Source: Gammaproteobacteria bacterium
GTDB taxonomy: Bacteria; Pseudomonadota; Gammaproteobacteria; JALTLT01
Assembly (NCBI GenBank): GCA_027001815.1
Contig: JALTLT010000138.1
Location: forward strand, 1-6,249
Length of the DNA: 6,249 nt
Direction: 5' to 3'
The notes beneath the pieces are model-generated. The model saw only the letters and a program-made list of their open reading frames with translations. It was not told the DNA's origin and did not search any database. The position numbers and the translations under genes are program-made. Below are positions 5,897 to 6,249 of this stretch, piece after piece. Numbering within the stretch: position 1 is the stretch's first letter; every line of letters begins with the position of its first letter.

Positions 5897-6249
5897 TCAG
5901 GCCGCCAGGCCGGTGTGGCGCAGGAGCGCGTCGATGGTCGGCTCGCGGCCGCGGAACTCGACGAAGAGTTCCATCGGGTCGCGTGAACCCCCCTGTTCCA
6001 GAATGGCCTGCAGAAACCGCTCGCCGGTCTCGCGGTCGAAGACCCCCTTCTCCTCGAATGCGGAGAAGGCGTCGGCCGAGAGCACCTCCGCCCACTTGTA
6101 GCTGTAGTAGCCGGCGGCGTAGCCGCCCGCGAAGATGTGAGAGAAGCTGTGGGGGAAGCGGTTGAAGGAGGGCGGGTGGATCACCGCCACCTGGTCGCGT
6201 ACCTCCCGGAGGATCTCGTAGATGCGGGCACCTCGTCGTGGATCGTACT
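5897..6249 (-). CDS. prlC: Oligopeptidase A (M3 family zinc metallopeptidase), C-terminal part only
   Basis: The frame runs off the right edge; 116 codons are visible (6247 down to the stop, plus-strand TCA at 5897-5899). The product aligns well from memory with the C-terminus of E. coli PrlC/OpdA: YDPRRGARIYEIL, then RFPHSFSHIFAGGYAAGYYSY, FEEKGVFDRETG and FRGREPTIDALL. The family is a cytoplasmic M3 thermolysin-like peptidase of about 680 residues that degrades short peptides, including cleaved signal peptides. The catalytic HExxH helix lies upstream, outside the window. The His and Tyr residues of the HSFSHIF-AGGYAAGYYSY loop, which help shape the active site in this family, are present. 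No internal stop or frameshift is visible. The P-type ATPase follows after 21 nt. The first ATG in view (6188-6190) is internal, because homology continues upstream of it. Confidence 0.94.
   Translation of the reverse strand, partial: YDPRRGARIYEILREVRDQVAVIHPPSFNRFPHSFSHIFAGGYAAGYYSYKWAEVLSADAFSAFEEKGVFDRETGERFLQAILEQGGSRDPMELFVEFRGREPTIDALLRHTGLAA

Noticed and set aside
3353..5986. An 877-codon open frame on the plus strand, opposite the P-type ATPase and reaching into prlC
   Set aside because: Its product is rich in Gln, Gly, His and Arg with no recognisable domain, and it lies antisense to a gene with every P-type ATPase motif. Long antisense frames are common in high-GC DNA.

Overview
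The window is GC-rich DNA from a Gram-negative proteobacterium. It is most likely a gammaproteobacterium: the oligopeptidase A C-terminus matches the gammaproteobacterial form closely, and the FecCD/BtuCD importer and HAD-IB phosphatase are of proteobacterial type. I cannot name a genus from the sequence alone.

Positions 1-620 are a graveyard of decayed insertion sequences. In order they hold a possible 3' end of an IS3-type transposase with a possible terminal inverted repeat, a minus-strand C-terminal fragment of an IS110-family transposase, a 13-bp imperfect inverted repeat, and a roughly 30-codon plus-strand fragment of an IS256 (mutator) transposase that still carries its first catalytic Asp. 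None is intact. Positions 620-762 form a palindrome-rich leader with two related C-run/G-run hairpins, each presenting TTCGAACC in its loop, and a weak sigma70-like promoter.

Positions 763-3168 are a tight plus-strand operon of three genes: a HAD-IB (SerB-like) phosphatase, a FecCD/BtuC-type permease (1-nt gap) and its BtuD/FepC-type ATPase (4-nt ATGA overlap). Together the last two would import a corrinoid, heme or ferric siderophore. Cobalamin is my preferred but unproven substrate. No periplasmic binding protein is encoded here.

Positions 3188-6249 are a minus-strand pair converging on that operon. An oligopeptidase A gene (prlC/opdA) enters from beyond the right edge with only its C-terminal 116 codons visible. 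Twenty-one nt after it comes an 895-residue P2-type cation ATPase. The two operons end 19 nt apart, and a perfect 8-bp inverted repeat contains both stop codons.

I found no CRISPR array, tRNA or rRNA, riboswitch consensus, defence system or clearly novel system. The protein-coding part is ordinary chromosomal content. The more unusual material is the mosaic and palindromic leader at the left, the link between a phosphatase and the transporter, and the altered ion-site residues of the ATPase.
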